64,000 nucleotides of DNA from Candidatus Sulfopaludibacter sp. SbA3 (GCA_945890485.1 CAMDCN010000001.1:186001-250000), one strand, 5' to 3'. Positions 49,219 to 58,935 are shown, numbered from the stretch's first letter. Program-made: numbers and translations. Notes: generated from the sequence alone by a model not told the origin.

Positions 49219-50026
49219 GGAGATTGGCGACGATAGAACGAAGCAGCTTCTGGAAGCGGTCGGCTTGTTGGCGGCCGGTTTCGAGAACCTCTTCGTGGTT
49301 TAGTTCCTGATTCAACATTCCGGCGGCCATGTTGGTGACGCAGGAGATGGCCAGAACCTTCATCCGCATATGCACGGCAACGATGACTTCGGCAACGGTG
49401 GACATGCCGACGAGATCCGCGCCGATCGTCCGCAGATAACGAATCTCGGCGGGGGTTTCGTAGCTCGGTCCCAACAATCCGGCGTAGACGCCTGTGGGTA
49501 GAACGAAGCCGAGTTCTTCAGCGCGGCGCTGCGCCATCTCGCGGTAGGCCGGGTTGTAGGCGAACGTCATGCCGGGGAAGCGTTCGCCCCACGCGTCGTG
49601 ATTCGGTCCGACGAGGGGATTCGATCCTTGGAGGTTGATGTGATCGGTGATCAGCACGAGATCGCCGGGTTGATAGTCGGGATTGATGCCGCCGGCAGCG
49701 TTGGTGAAGACCATCGAACGAACGCCAAGCGCGCCGAGGACGCGAACGGCAAAAGTGGCCTGTTGCTGGGTGTAGCCTTCGTAGAGATGCGCGCGGCCGG
49801 CGAGGACGGCGACGGGTTGTCCGGCGATGCGTCCGACGACGAGTTTGCCAGCGTGGCCGACTGCCGTTGATGCCGGCCAGTGGGGGATCTCGCTGTACGG
49901 GATGACGGTCGCGTCGACGACGATATCCGCGAAAGCGCCGAGGCCGCTACCGAGGACGATGCCGATTTCGGGCAGGAGCGACAGACGGTGTTTGAGTTCG
50001 AGGACGGCGGCGTCGATGGTGATCAT
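49211..50026 (-). CDS. Purine-nucleoside phosphorylase
   Basis: IVLGSGLGAFAD, GHAGKLVVGRIAGQPVAVLAGRAHLYEGYT, TNAAGGINPDYQPGDLVLITDHIN, CVTNMAAGM. Confidence 0.95.
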   Translation of the reverse strand: MITIDAAVLELKHRLSLLPEIGIVLGSGLGAFADIVVDATVIPYSEIPHWPASTAVGHAGKLVVGRIAGQPVAVLAGRAHLYEGYTQQQATFAVRVLGALGVRSMVFTNAAGGINPDYQPGDLVLITDHINLQGSNPLVGPNHDAWGERFPGMTFAYNPAYREMAQRRAEELGFVLPTGVYAGLLGPSYETPAEIRYLRTIGADLVGMSTVAEVIVAVHMRMKVLAISCVTNMAAGMLNQELNHEEVLETGRQQADRFQKLLRSIVANLHD

Positions 50027-51237
50027 ACGAGTAACCCGGCGATACAGGCGGACATGAAGTTGGCGAGTGTTCCGGCGGCGACGGCGCGGAGACCGAGGCG
50101 GGCGAGATCGGATTTGCGCGAAGGCACGAGCGCGCCGATGCCGCCGACCTGGATCGCGATGGAGGAGATGTTGGCGAAGCCGCAGAGCGCGTAGGTCGCA
50201 ATGACCTTCGAGCGGGGATCGAGGATGATGCCTTGTTCGGGGAGTTTGCCGAGGTCGATGAAGGCGACGAACTCATTGAGGACGAGGCGCGTGCCGAGGA
50301 GTTTACCGACGTGTGGCGCGTCCTGCCACGTGACGCCGAGGAGGTACGCGACGGGCGCGAAGATCCAGCCAAAGAGCTCCTGCATCGTCGACGGGAACCA
50401 CGCGGCCATGGAATGTCCCCAGCCAAAGAGTCCGTTGACGAGGGCGATGAGCGAGACGAAGGCGATGAGCATGGCGCCGATGTTGAGCGCGAGGTGCAAG
50501 CCGTCGCCGGCGCCGCGGGCGGCGGCATCGATGACGTTGACGCCGTTCTTCTCGATCTCGATCTTGATGCCGCCGAGGGTTTCGGGCTCCTCTGTTTCTG
50601 GGATGAACATCTTGGCGAGAAGGATGGTGGCGGGAGCGGTCATGATGACGGCGGTGAGCAGGTGTCCGATTTCGACCTTCGCGAACATGACGTAGGCGGC
50701 CATGACGGCGCCGGAGACGTGCGCCATGCCGGAGGTCATGATGGTGAAGAGCTCGCTTTGCGTGAGGCCTGCCAAGAAGGGGCGGATGGTGAGTGGCGCT
50801 TCGGTTTGCCCCATGAAGATGCTGGCGGCGACGCAGGTGGACTCCGCGCCGCTGGCTCCCATGACGCGGCGCATGAGCAGGGCCATCGCTTTGATGATGA
50901 CCTGCATGACGCCGAGATAGTAGAGGATGCCGAAGAGGGCGGCGATGAAGATGACGATGGGCAGGACCTGAAACGCGAACAGGACCCCGAAGGGTCCTGT
51001 CGATTTGCCTAATGGTCCGAAGAGGAACGAAGAGCCTTCTTCGGCGTAGCGGAGAAGGGCTTCTACTGCACGGCTAGCCGTTTCAAACGCCCCGCGGAGG
51101 GGCGTCTTGAGAACGAGAAGGGCGAAGAGCAACTGCAGGCCAAGTCCCCATGCCAGAAGGGAGGGGCGGATGGCGCGACGGTTCGTCGAGAAGAACCAGG
51201 CCACCGCGAGGATGACGACCAGCCCGACGACGCCCAT
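50023..51237 (-). CDS. nupC: NupC-type concentrative nucleoside transporter
   Basis: MGASGAESTCVAASIFMGQTEAPLTIRPFLAGLTQSELFTIMTSGMAHVSGAVMAAYV. Confidence 0.94.
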   Translation of the reverse strand: MGVVGLVVILAVAWFFSTNRRAIRPSLLAWGLGLQLLFALLVLKTPLRGAFETASRAVEALLRYAEEGSSFLFGPLGKSTGPFGVLFAFQVLPIVIFIAALFGILYYLGVMQVIIKAMALLMRRVMGASGAESTCVAASIFMGQTEAPLTIRPFLAGLTQSELFTIMTSGMAHVSGAVMAAYVMFAKVEIGHLLTAVIMTAPATILLAKMFIPETEEPETLGGIKIEIEKNGVNVIDAAARGAGDGLHLALNIGAMLIAFVSLIALVNGLFGWGHSMAAWFPSTMQELFGWIFAPVAYLLGVTWQDAPHVGKLLGTRLVLNEFVAFIDLGKLPEQGIILDPRSKVIATYALCGFANISSIAIQVGGIGALVPSRKSDLARLGLRAVAAGTLANFMSACIAGLLV

Positions 51238-51242
51238 GGGGA

Positions 51243-52547
51243 TTAGCTGACGACTTCGAGGATGTTTTCGCGCTCGTCAGGCACCGTGGCCGAGATGCGG
51301 AAGGCATCTTCGACGAGTTCGGCGGCTTCTTCCACGTTGGTTTCGTCGCGGTAGTAGAGGCGGCAGAGAATGGTGCCCGGATCGATCTTCTGGCCGACTT
51401 TGACTTCGAGGATGACGCCGACCGCGTGGTCGATGACATCGTCTTTGGTGTTGCGGCCAGCGCCGATGAGGGTGGAGGTTGCGCCGATGACCTGCGCATC
51501 GACGGCGGAGACATAGCCGCCACGGGTGGTGACGATGTCGCGAGCGCCGGTGGCGTTCGGGAGGAGCTCGAACTTGTCGAGGACGTTCGGGTCGCCGCCC
51601 TGGGCCTTGATGACCTCTTTGAGCTTCTTGTAGGCGGAGCCGTCGACGAGGCGGCGCTGCGCGATCTCGCGGGCTTCGTCGATAGTCGGGACGACTTTGC
51701 CGAGGTGGATCATCCGCGCGGCAAGCTCGATGGAGAGGCGCGTGAGATCGATGGGGCCGGCGTTCTGGAGGGTCTGCGAGACCTCCATGATTTCGAGGGC
51801 GTTGCCGATGGCGTATCCGAGCGGCTGATTCATGTCGGTGATGAGCGCCTGGACGCGCTTGCCGTGACGGCGGCCGATGGCAACCATCAACTGGGCGAGG
51901 CGGCGGGCATCGACCTGCTTCTTCATGAACGCGCCGGAGCCGACTTTGACATCGAGGACGAGGGCGTCGAGGCCGACGGCCAGTTTCTTCGACATGATCG
52001 AGCTAGCGATCAGCGGGATGGACTCGACGGTACCGGAGGCATCGCGGAGGGCGTACAGCGCGCCGTCAGCCGGGGCGATCTCGGCGGTCTGGCCGATGAA
52101 AGCCAGCTTGTGCTTGGCGACCTGCGCCTTGAACTCGTCGATGGTGAGATTCGTGCGGAAGCCAGGGATGGACTCGAGCTTATCGAGGGTGCCGCCAGTG
52201 TGGCCGAGGGCGCGGCCCGAGATCATCGGAACGATGACGCCGGCCGCAGCAGCGATGGGGGCCGCGATGAGGCTGGTTTTGTCGCCGACGCCGCCTGTCG
52301 AGTGTTTATCCACTTTCAGGCCCGGGATATCAGAGAAATCGACCGTACCTCCGCTCTTCAGGAGCAGTTCGGTGAGGATCCCCACTTCCTTCTCGGTCAT
52401 GCTCGAATAGAAGGTGGCCATGAGGAACGCGGACATTTGATAGTCCGGGATCTCTCCGCGCATGTACCCTTCCACGAGGTAGGCGAGCTCTTCGGAAGAG
52501 AGTTCCTCGCCGTCTCTTTTGCGGGTGATCAGGTCGACGGTACGCAT
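51243..52547 (-). CDS. deoA: Thymidine / pyrimidine-nucleoside phosphorylase
   Basis: Start chosen at MRTVDLITRKRDGEELS; KHSTGGVGDKTSLIAAP, SGRALGHTGGTLDKLESIPGF. Confidence 0.94.
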   Translation of the reverse strand: MRTVDLITRKRDGEELSSEELAYLVEGYMRGEIPDYQMSAFLMATFYSSMTEKEVGILTELLLKSGGTVDFSDIPGLKVDKHSTGGVGDKTSLIAAPIAAAAGVIVPMISGRALGHTGGTLDKLESIPGFRTNLTIDEFKAQVAKHKLAFIGQTAEIAPADGALYALRDASGTVESIPLIASSIMSKKLAVGLDALVLDVKVGSGAFMKKQVDARRLAQLMVAIGRRHGKRVQALITDMNQPLGYAIGNALEIMEVSQTLQNAGPIDLTRLSIELAARMIHLGKVVPTIDEAREIAQRRLVDGSAYKKLKEVIKAQGGDPNVLDKFELLPNATGARDIVTTRGGYVSAVDAQVIGATSTLIGAGRNTKDDVIDHAVGVILEVKVGQKIDPGTILCRLYYRDETNVEEAAELVEDAFRISATVPDERENILEVVS

Positions 52548-52601
52548 GTTAGATCCCCAGCGTACCATGTTAATTCGTTGAAAGTAAAACGCTAGAAGCA
52601 A

Positions 52602-53234
52602 TTAATACGGGTTCGTTTCGAGCAGTTTCGGGAACTCCCTGGTGGCGGGCCAAACGGCCAGGGCGAGGGCAATGGCGAGGTCGTCGTGCTTGGCTTGACC
52701 GCCATGGAGGCTGATATTGAGAAGCTCCTCGCGCAGGGAGGGCCATTCTTTGAGCCCCGGATGGATGCGCAGGTTTCCGGCTTCGAAGACCATACGAAGA
52801 TTGGCGACGAGTTCCCGCCGCGGTATGGTGAGTTTGCCGTCGGGGTGAACGACGGCCTGGTGGCCGGCGGTCAGATGGACGGATTGCAGCCGCGCGGGCA
52901 ATCGTTGCGAGCGCAGGAGATCGACAATGGGCCGTCCGGGACCGGCGGCGTCAATGTAGAGATCGAGATCCACCTTTGATGAGGCGCCGAAGGGCTGACG
53001 GCGTTGCACTTCGGCAATGAGCCGCTTCACATGGGATGGTACTAAGACGTAGTCAGTACCAAGAGGCAAGCGGGCGGCGAAGAGCAGCCGGAGTTTTGGC
53101 CAGCGTTTGCGCTCCATGGAGACGTGATCGAGACCGTGATCGGTGTACACCAGATCGAGCGCCGTAAGTGCGGTGTGGTCCCGGCTTTGGCCGAGATCGA
53201 GACCGAGGATAAATTTGGGATAGAGAAGTGTCAT
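52602..53234 (-). CDS. Terminase large subunit-like nuclease domain (RNase H fold), separate ORF
   Basis: FILGLDLGQSRDHTAL, DLYIDAAGPGRPIVDLLR, KHDDLAIALALA: acidic triad positions of the TerL nuclease. Confidence 0.8.
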   Translation of the reverse strand: MTLLYPKFILGLDLGQSRDHTALTALDLVYTDHGLDHVSMERKRWPKLRLLFAARLPLGTDYVLVPSHVKRLIAEVQRRQPFGASSKVDLDLYIDAAGPGRPIVDLLRSQRLPARLQSVHLTAGHQAVVHPDGKLTIPRRELVANLRMVFEAGNLRIHPGLKEWPSLREELLNISLHGGQAKHDDLAIALALAVWPATREFPKLLETNPY

Positions 53235-54103
53235 ACACCGTTTCCAAAGAAGGGTTCATAGGCATCGTCCTGACAGATGGTGAGGATCTCCCGGTCGAAA
53301 ACCTGGCTTGCGGCGGCGCGAAATTCGCACATGAACTCTTCCCAATAGCGGACGGGATGGATTGCCCTCATTTCTTCGAGGAACTCCGCCGGAATGCGTG
53401 GACATTGATCGGCCGTGAGACGGAATCGATGCCAATGGGACAGTTTTTCGTTGTGCCAGAGATCGTAGAACAGCCCGGTTTGTCCTTTGGGGGTGGAGAT
53501 GACCCACATGGTTCCGTTCGAAGTCGCCAGAAATGGCATGACGGCGACATAGAGTTCCGCGGAGGCATAGGCGGCCTCGTCGATGACCAACAGGGCGGTA
53601 CCGGAGAAGCCACGAACGGTGGCTGGCGCATCGGGCAGGCCGACGATGCGGCTCCCGTTGGGCAGCACTAGCGACTGGTGGTTCACCCCGTCCGACTTGG
53701 GTCGCAAACCGAGTTTGGGTAGAAGCGACTTTACTTTGAGAAACAGTTCGCCGGACTGCCGTTCGCCTGGTGAGGCGATGATGATACTGGAGCCCGGATA
53801 GTGAACGGCTTGATGAATGATTCGGGTGGCTGCCATCTGGCTTTTGCCGAATTGGCGGCTGGCATTGAGAATGACTCGTTTCGCCGGGCAATCGAGCACC
53901 TCTTTTTGCAGCGGATCGGCGTTAAAACCGAGCGCTTGCGCTGCCCAAGCGGAAACAGACGGAACAACTGCGGGGCCTTCGTCCCTTGCACCGGGCTTTG
54001 TAACGGGTGGAGGACCCAACGCTGGCCTGCCGGGCGACCCGAATTTGAAAGCGGGCCATCGCTCGGCGATTTGCGGCGCCGGTCTGTTGGTCCATCGCTC
54101 CAA
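53231..54103 (-). CDS. Terminase large subunit-like ATPase domain, separate ORF
   Basis: LNASRQFGKSQMAA (TerL-type Walker A), ALLVIDEAAYA (Walker B), VISTPKGQTGLFYDLWHN (coupling motif); stop overlaps the nuclease ORF start by 4 nt (ATGA). Confidence 0.85.
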   Translation of the reverse strand: MERWTNRPAPQIAERWPAFKFGSPGRPALGPPPVTKPGARDEGPAVVPSVSAWAAQALGFNADPLQKEVLDCPAKRVILNASRQFGKSQMAATRIIHQAVHYPGSSIIIASPGERQSGELFLKVKSLLPKLGLRPKSDGVNHQSLVLPNGSRIVGLPDAPATVRGFSGTALLVIDEAAYASAELYVAVMPFLATSNGTMWVISTPKGQTGLFYDLWHNEKLSHWHRFRLTADQCPRIPAEFLEEMRAIHPVRYWEEFMCEFRAAASQVFDREILTICQDDAYEPFFGNGV

Positions 54104-54204
54104 AGCCGCTGTTCCTCCCTTGCTTCGACATTAGCGAGCGGAAGGCCGCGGACAAGACGGACTACTCCCAAAACGGCTGAATTTAAGGGGGAAATAAAGT
54201 TCAA

Positions 54205-55005
54205 TTAGGCGTTAACGGGCCTTTTCTCGGCGGTTAGCCGGGGCTCGACGCCCCGGCTGGCCGCAGCCGGTGGCCGCTTTTCGGCGGTGACTTCGGTTTC
54301 CGGGGCGGGCTTGGACTGCGCCGAGACCGAACCGTTGGATCGCGTTTGCGTAGCCGCTTGCGACGGTTCCGGCTGATGTGTTTTGTTTTCAATAGGTTGT
54401 GGTGCTTTGGCGATTGGTTCGTTCCAGAGTTCGGCCTCGGCTTCGAGTTGAGCTTCGGCCTGCACCAGGTTGCGGACTTCCGGATCCCGGAGCGCGCCGC
54501 CGTGATGCTTTTGCAGATGGGTGACCATGCGGCAGAAGGTGTTCCAGGCCTTGAGATGCCCGGCGCGGCGCCGTTCGATGCTGCGGTAGATTTTCTCGGT
54601 TTCCATCATATTGAGCGCGGCGGCAGCGGACTTGACGTAGTTCGAATAGTCGGGGTAGTCCTTGAAGGCCTTGTCGAAGTTCCTTTCGTCGAGGGCGCAC
54701 ATCATGTCGCCGAGGCGGTTGTACATCCAGAGTTCGGCGGTGAGCTGGCGCACGATTTTGGCTTGGGTTTCGGTGGCGACCTGGAATTGGCGGGTGTTGT
54801 CTTTGAGTTCCAGGGCGAAGCCTTCCTGGACTTCGACGCTGAGCAGGACATAGTTTGGGGGCATGAGGCTACGGTCGACGTAGCGGCCGTGGCGCATGGA
54901 GTTTTGTTTGGCGGCTTGTTTGCCGGCGGCGGTGACGGGACCGCGGCTTTTGGCTCCGTTTTTGCGAGCGGTTTCGCGTTTCTTCTCGAGCTGTTCGGGG
55001 GTCAT
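54205..55005 (-). CDS. Hypothetical protein with N-terminal NGAKSRGPxTxxGKxxxxxNSMRHG motif, upstream of the terminase ORFs
   Basis: MTPEQLEKKRETARKNGAKSRGPVTAAGKQAAKQNSMRHGRYVDR; same strand and order as the terminase ORFs; highly charged C-terminus. Confidence 0.7.
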   Translation of the reverse strand: MTPEQLEKKRETARKNGAKSRGPVTAAGKQAAKQNSMRHGRYVDRSLMPPNYVLLSVEVQEGFALELKDNTRQFQVATETQAKIVRQLTAELWMYNRLGDMMCALDERNFDKAFKDYPDYSNYVKSAAAALNMMETEKIYRSIERRRAGHLKAWNTFCRMVTHLQKHHGGALRDPEVRNLVQAEAQLEAEAELWNEPIAKAPQPIENKTHQPEPSQAATQTRSNGSVSAQSKPAPETEVTAEKRPPAAASRGVEPRLTAEKRPVNA

Positions 55006-55196
55006 GATCAGGGTCTCCTTCCTGCTTTGAATTTGGCAGGCGGTCAAGCGGATTCCCGGGAGGGGTTTCGCGGGAGGGCCGTGGTTATTGGGGGAAAATA
55101 TTTCGATGTACTGTGACCAGGCGTTTCGGTTGGCTCGGCGGGGCAGGGAAAATGGCGCCGGAGGTGAGAACCCGACTATTCTAAGTGAGGGTGCGA

Positions 55197-55457
55197 ATGA
55201 TGACTCGGGTGGTCGTGAGCTATCGGAGGTTGGGGGATCCTTCGTTGGGGGAGCAGGAAGCCGTGGAGAGGGAGTTGGCGGGTCTCTCGGTGGTGGACCG
55301 GATGCCCGGGGCGATCCTGGTGGAAGGGACGGAACAGGAGGTACGGTCTCTGCTAGCGGGTAGAGGGTCCGACTGGTCCGTTAGTGAGGTGCGGGAGTTG
55401 CATTCGCCGGCGCCGAACTTGAAAACGAGGTCTATCGCCGACAAAGGACCGCGCTAG
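55197..55457 (+). CDS. Small hypothetical protein divergent from the terminase cassette
   Basis: MMTRVVVSYRRLGDPSLGEQEAVERELAGLSVVDRMPGAILVEGTEQEVRSLLAGRG... protein-like composition; no family recognised. Confidence 0.4.
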   Translation: MMTRVVVSYRRLGDPSLGEQEAVERELAGLSVVDRMPGAILVEGTEQEVRSLLAGRGSDWSVSEVRELHSPAPNLKTRSIADKGPR

Positions 55458-55609
55458 CGAACTTTCAGCGGACCTCGCCGATATCGCAATCCGATCTTGC
55501 ACACCAGATCCTGAAGCACCCCTACCACTTTGGTTTCCTCTCACTTTCCGATGAAGAAGCGCGAGGGCCGATGATAGCGTTGTTGGACAGGGGCGGAGCC
55601 GGCGCCGTG

Positions 55610-55939
55610 TTAGCTGGCTTTGGTGACTGGAACTGCGTGGAGTTCAATCCGACGCCCAAGCGCAATAGCGATGCGGCGCAACATTGCGAGCGTGTGGCCG
55701 TGGTAATCCGCGGCTTCCATCCGGCAAATGACGCTGGCGGTGGTTCCTACCCGCTTGGCGAGCTCGCGCTGCGATAGGCCGGCGATGGTGCGCATTTCGT
55801 ATAGCAGTTGCGATGCCTCCATCTGGATCAAGATGTCGTCCTGCTCCTGTTCGAGAACAGTTTTCTGATCCGGACCACCGGCGGAGAGCTGGTCGCACAG
55901 TTGCTGTAGGGCGCCGGATTGGAATTGCTTGGTGGACAT
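55610..55939 (-). CDS. XRE/HigA-type antitoxin
   Basis: LLYEMRTIAGLSQRELAKRVGTTASVICRMEAADYHGHTLAMLRRIAIALGRRIEL HTH. Confidence 0.88.
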   Translation of the reverse strand: MSTKQFQSGALQQLCDQLSAGGPDQKTVLEQEQDDILIQMEASQLLYEMRTIAGLSQRELAKRVGTTASVICRMEAADYHGHTLAMLRRIAIALGRRIELHAVPVTKAS

Positions 55940-55942
55940 GGT

Positions 55943-56320
55943 TTAGCCTCTGAATGTATGTTTGGTGGGATCCGCGGCAAATTTCCGTTTACGTTCAATA
56001 GCCCTTTCAGTTTCATCAGGTGGAACCGCAGCCTCTTTCATGATTCCATGCGAGACGACGACAATGTCTCTGCCGCTGAAGAAGTACAGGATCCGGTAAT
56101 TGATGCCGTGCAGAGAAGGGCGCAATTCATAGATTCCGTCCTGCAAAAGATCGGCCACGGGTCGCCGGAGTTCGTGACCTTGGGCTTCGAGTTGGCCCAA
56201 GTAGACGAGCACTTTTCGTTGCGCCTTTACGTGAATGAGTTTTAGCCAATCGAGAAAGTACACTTCATTGCCGTCCCGATAGAACACAACTTCTGTTTGC
56301 GGCACGCTACATGTTCGCAT
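55943..56320 (-). CDS. RelE/HigB-type toxin
   Basis: Start chosen at MRTCSVPQTEVVFYRDG; GIYELRPSLHGINYRILYFFSGRDIVVVSHGIMKEAAVPPDETERAIERKRKF. Confidence 0.88.
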   Translation of the reverse strand: MRTCSVPQTEVVFYRDGNEVYFLDWLKLIHVKAQRKVLVYLGQLEAQGHELRRPVADLLQDGIYELRPSLHGINYRILYFFSGRDIVVVSHGIMKEAAVPPDETERAIERKRKFAADPTKHTFRG

Positions 56321-56515
56321 ATACGCGAACGGCTGCCAATGCGCGCTGCAACGAGCGCCGTAGTTTGAGTCGTCTAGGAACTTTCTGAAAAGCCGGCTTC
56401 GATGAGTCGCTCTCTCTCCCAAAGTTCTTGTCAGTAAGGATTTTGGGTTGAGCGAAGTGTCCCCGCGACCCCTCGCACCGCCCTCAGGCGGCCATTCGGC
56501 GCCCCCGCGCGCCGC

Positions 56516-57580
56516 TTACGCATGGCTCTCCCTCAGCTTCGGAATTCGGAGTAAGTTGTAGGCCGCGCAGCTAAACACAAACAACCAATCCACCCTCGGT
56601 AGCCCTCGGAGCTTCACCTTCCGGATCGGCCCTGTCTGCTTCAGCCACCCAAACGCCTTCTCCACCAACCACCGCTTGCTCAAGCTCTGCCGGTAACCCT
56701 CGTGACGCGTTGTCCGCCCGTCAATCGCGCTCCGCCGGTTCTTATTGTTCTGCGCCACATGTGGCGTCACCTTCAACTCCCGCACCGTCTTCACGAAGTT
56801 ATTGACATCGTAGGCCTTATCCGCGCCCACCGTAATCGTCCGCTTCCCTTCGTTGATCTCCCGCAGCAACAGCAGCGCCGCATCCGGCTCCGCCGTGCCG
56901 TCCGCCGTCGTCGTCATCGCACCGGCAATCAGTCCATGGCGGTTCTCGGTCACGATGTGGCCGAGAACCGCCAGTTTGGCCTCCTTGCCCGCCGACTTCT
57001 TATATAGCCGCGCTGAGGGATCCGTCTTCGATTCGTGCGTCTCGTTGGTGCGTTTGTCCCCGTGGAAATTTGTGCCGTCGCCAGAGGAATCGTCATCCTT
57101 GGGACGGAAGCTCTTGTGGCTGGCCCAGGCTTCGATCAATGTGCCATCGACGGTAAAGTGTTCATCCGACATCAGATCGGCGGCTTGCTGCTTGACGCGG
57201 GCAAAGAACTGACGGGCAACGACTTGGTTGAGTAGGCGGTCGCGGTTCTTGCTAAATACGGTGGGTGCCCAGACGTCGTCTTCCAACGACAGGCCGACGA
57301 ACCAGCGGAACAGGAGGTTGTAGTTGAGTTGTTCCATCAGCATGCGTTCACTGCGAATGGTGAAGAAGACTTGGAGCAGCAGGGCACGGAGGAGGCGTTC
57401 GGGAGGGATCGAGGGCCGGCCGACGGCGCTATACATCGCGTCGAACTCCGAGGTCATGCTGGTGAGGACCAGATCGGTCACCTTGCGGACTTTCCGCAGG
57501 GGGTGCGTGGCAGGAATCCGGTCCTCCAGAGCCACATAGCTGAACATCCCTTCCTGAATCCGCTCGTCGTTGCCACGCAT
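56516..57580 (-). mobile_element. IS5-family-like transposase, apparently intact (IS boundaries not determined)
   Basis: 354 aa; FDAMYSAVGRPSIPPERLLRALLLQVFFTIRSERMLMEQLNYNLLFRWFVGL; FTVDGTLIEAWASHKSFRP; KRWLVEKAFGWLKQTGPIRKVKLRG. Confidence 0.92.
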
Positions 57581-57750
57581 ACCAGAGTGACGTCTAAAAC
57601 ATTTCCGGGGTATCGTGTCGCGGTTGATTTTTGAGCAAGCTCCTAAGTCCTCCTTGGGCTCGCAAAACGGTGTCGAGAACTGGAGTCGACTCCGTTGCTG
57701 GCGAAAATTCGGAGTGCTACCCTTCTACTGTCCACATAACAAGGAGCAAC

Positions 57751-58497
57751 ATGAATTCCCTCGTGATTATGCGAATTGCCACGGCCACTGCCGTTCTCTT
57801 GTTGGGTGCGTCAATAGCAAGCGCACTACCTGCTTACCTCCCACCAGGCGTGGGGTACGGCGAGAGTTACCGCCTCATTTTTGTAACGGATTGGAACACA
57901 GATAGCTATTCTCGCAATATCGATGATTACAATGCTTTCGTAACGTCCGAGGCTCTTCTCAGTCCGGACTTGGCAGGGCTCAGCACAACGTGGAGAGCCG
58001 TGTTCTCCACCGATACAATCAACGCACTTGAGAATATTGGCACATTCGGGACGCCGGTCTATGGCTTAAACGGCGCCAGGGTCGCGCTAGGTTCGCAAGG
58101 CCTGTTTTCCGGATCTCTGGAATCTCCCATTTATCAAAACCAGTATGCCCAGGGAGTGTTCTCCCAACTGGTTAAGACGGCAACCTACCCCAACAACGGC
58201 AATCTCTTCTACGACAGCGGCCTTGTTGGTATTACAAACACTACCTCACGAGAGTGGCTTGTCTTTCAAACGCCACAATATCCAACTTGGTCTGACGGCA
58301 CGCCGCTGCGAATGTACGCTATTTCTGGAGACATTTTAGTTGCTCAGCCGGATGAGGTTACGGCGGTTGCTATACCTGAACCGGGGTGTTTTGGCCTTGC
58401 TTGTCTCGGTCTGGGATGCGCTGCTGTGGGTTGCATGCGGCACGGGGCATCGGCGCGCCGATCCCGGTTAGCCCGAACCAGCACATCATCCGAGTGA
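57751..58497 (+). CDS. PEP-CTERM sorting-domain exported protein
   Basis: Signal peptide MNSLVIMRIATATAVLLLGASIASA; C-terminal AIPEPGCFGLACLGLGCAAVGCMRHGASARRSR. Confidence 0.75.
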   Translation: MNSLVIMRIATATAVLLLGASIASALPAYLPPGVGYGESYRLIFVTDWNTDSYSRNIDDYNAFVTSEALLSPDLAGLSTTWRAVFSTDTINALENIGTFGTPVYGLNGARVALGSQGLFSGSLESPIYQNQYAQGVFSQLVKTATYPNNGNLFYDSGLVGITNTTSREWLVFQTPQYPTWSDGTPLRMYAISGDILVAQPDEVTAVAIPEPGCFGLACLGLGCAAVGCMRHGASARRSRLARTSTSSE

Positions 58498-58499
58498 TG

Positions 58500-58935
58500 T
58501 CTGGCGACCAGGCATCGGCCGCTTGTCTGGCTACCATTCTGCCAAGAAAAGAGAGGGGACCGCCGTTCGATGCAGAGTTGTCGGCGGAGTTCGACGGCGA
58601 ACGCGGCTTCTCGCTGCTCGACCGCTTCGAGTCGCCCCTGCGGCGTTTGGAGCCGTCATAGCCGCTACGTGCGCCACTCTCCGGCGTCGATTGCACGGTT
58701 CTGCTGTCCAGAATCACCGCTGGCGGTTGCGCCTTGCGTCCTTCCCGCAGGCGCAACACTTCCCACAGATCATGCACCATCGCCTCAAACACTTGGGCGC
58801 GTATCCATCGTTGCGTCTGTTGGTACACCACCTGCCAATGCGGCAGATCATGCGGGATCATCCGCCATGGCGTTCCGCCTCTAGCCAGATACCGCACTTC
58901 GCGCAACGGATAGAGCCGCTGTGGCGCGGCTTCCT
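58500..58935 (-). pseudogene. Degenerate IS5-family transposase remnant
   Basis: LYPLREVRYLARGGTPWRMIPHDLPHWQVVYQQTQRWIRAQVFEAMVHDLWEVLRLREGRKAQPPAVILDSRTVQSTPESGARSGYDGSKRRRG, no catalytic middle region; edges approximate. Confidence 0.78.

Noticed and set aside
50233-51012. 259-aa plus-strand ORF rich in Asp/Glu/His/Gly
   Set aside because: Antisense of nupC; no domain pattern
51426-52595. 389-aa plus-strand ORF
   Set aside because: Antisense shadow of deoA; Gly/Asp-rich translation typical of codon-bias artefacts
56421-57650. Terminal inverted repeats of the intact IS5-like element
   Set aside because: Flanks were compared by eye (TTGAGCGAAGTGTCCCCGCGAC versus the reverse complement of GTGTCGCGGTTGATTTTTGAGC) and no convincing pair was found; boundaries left open
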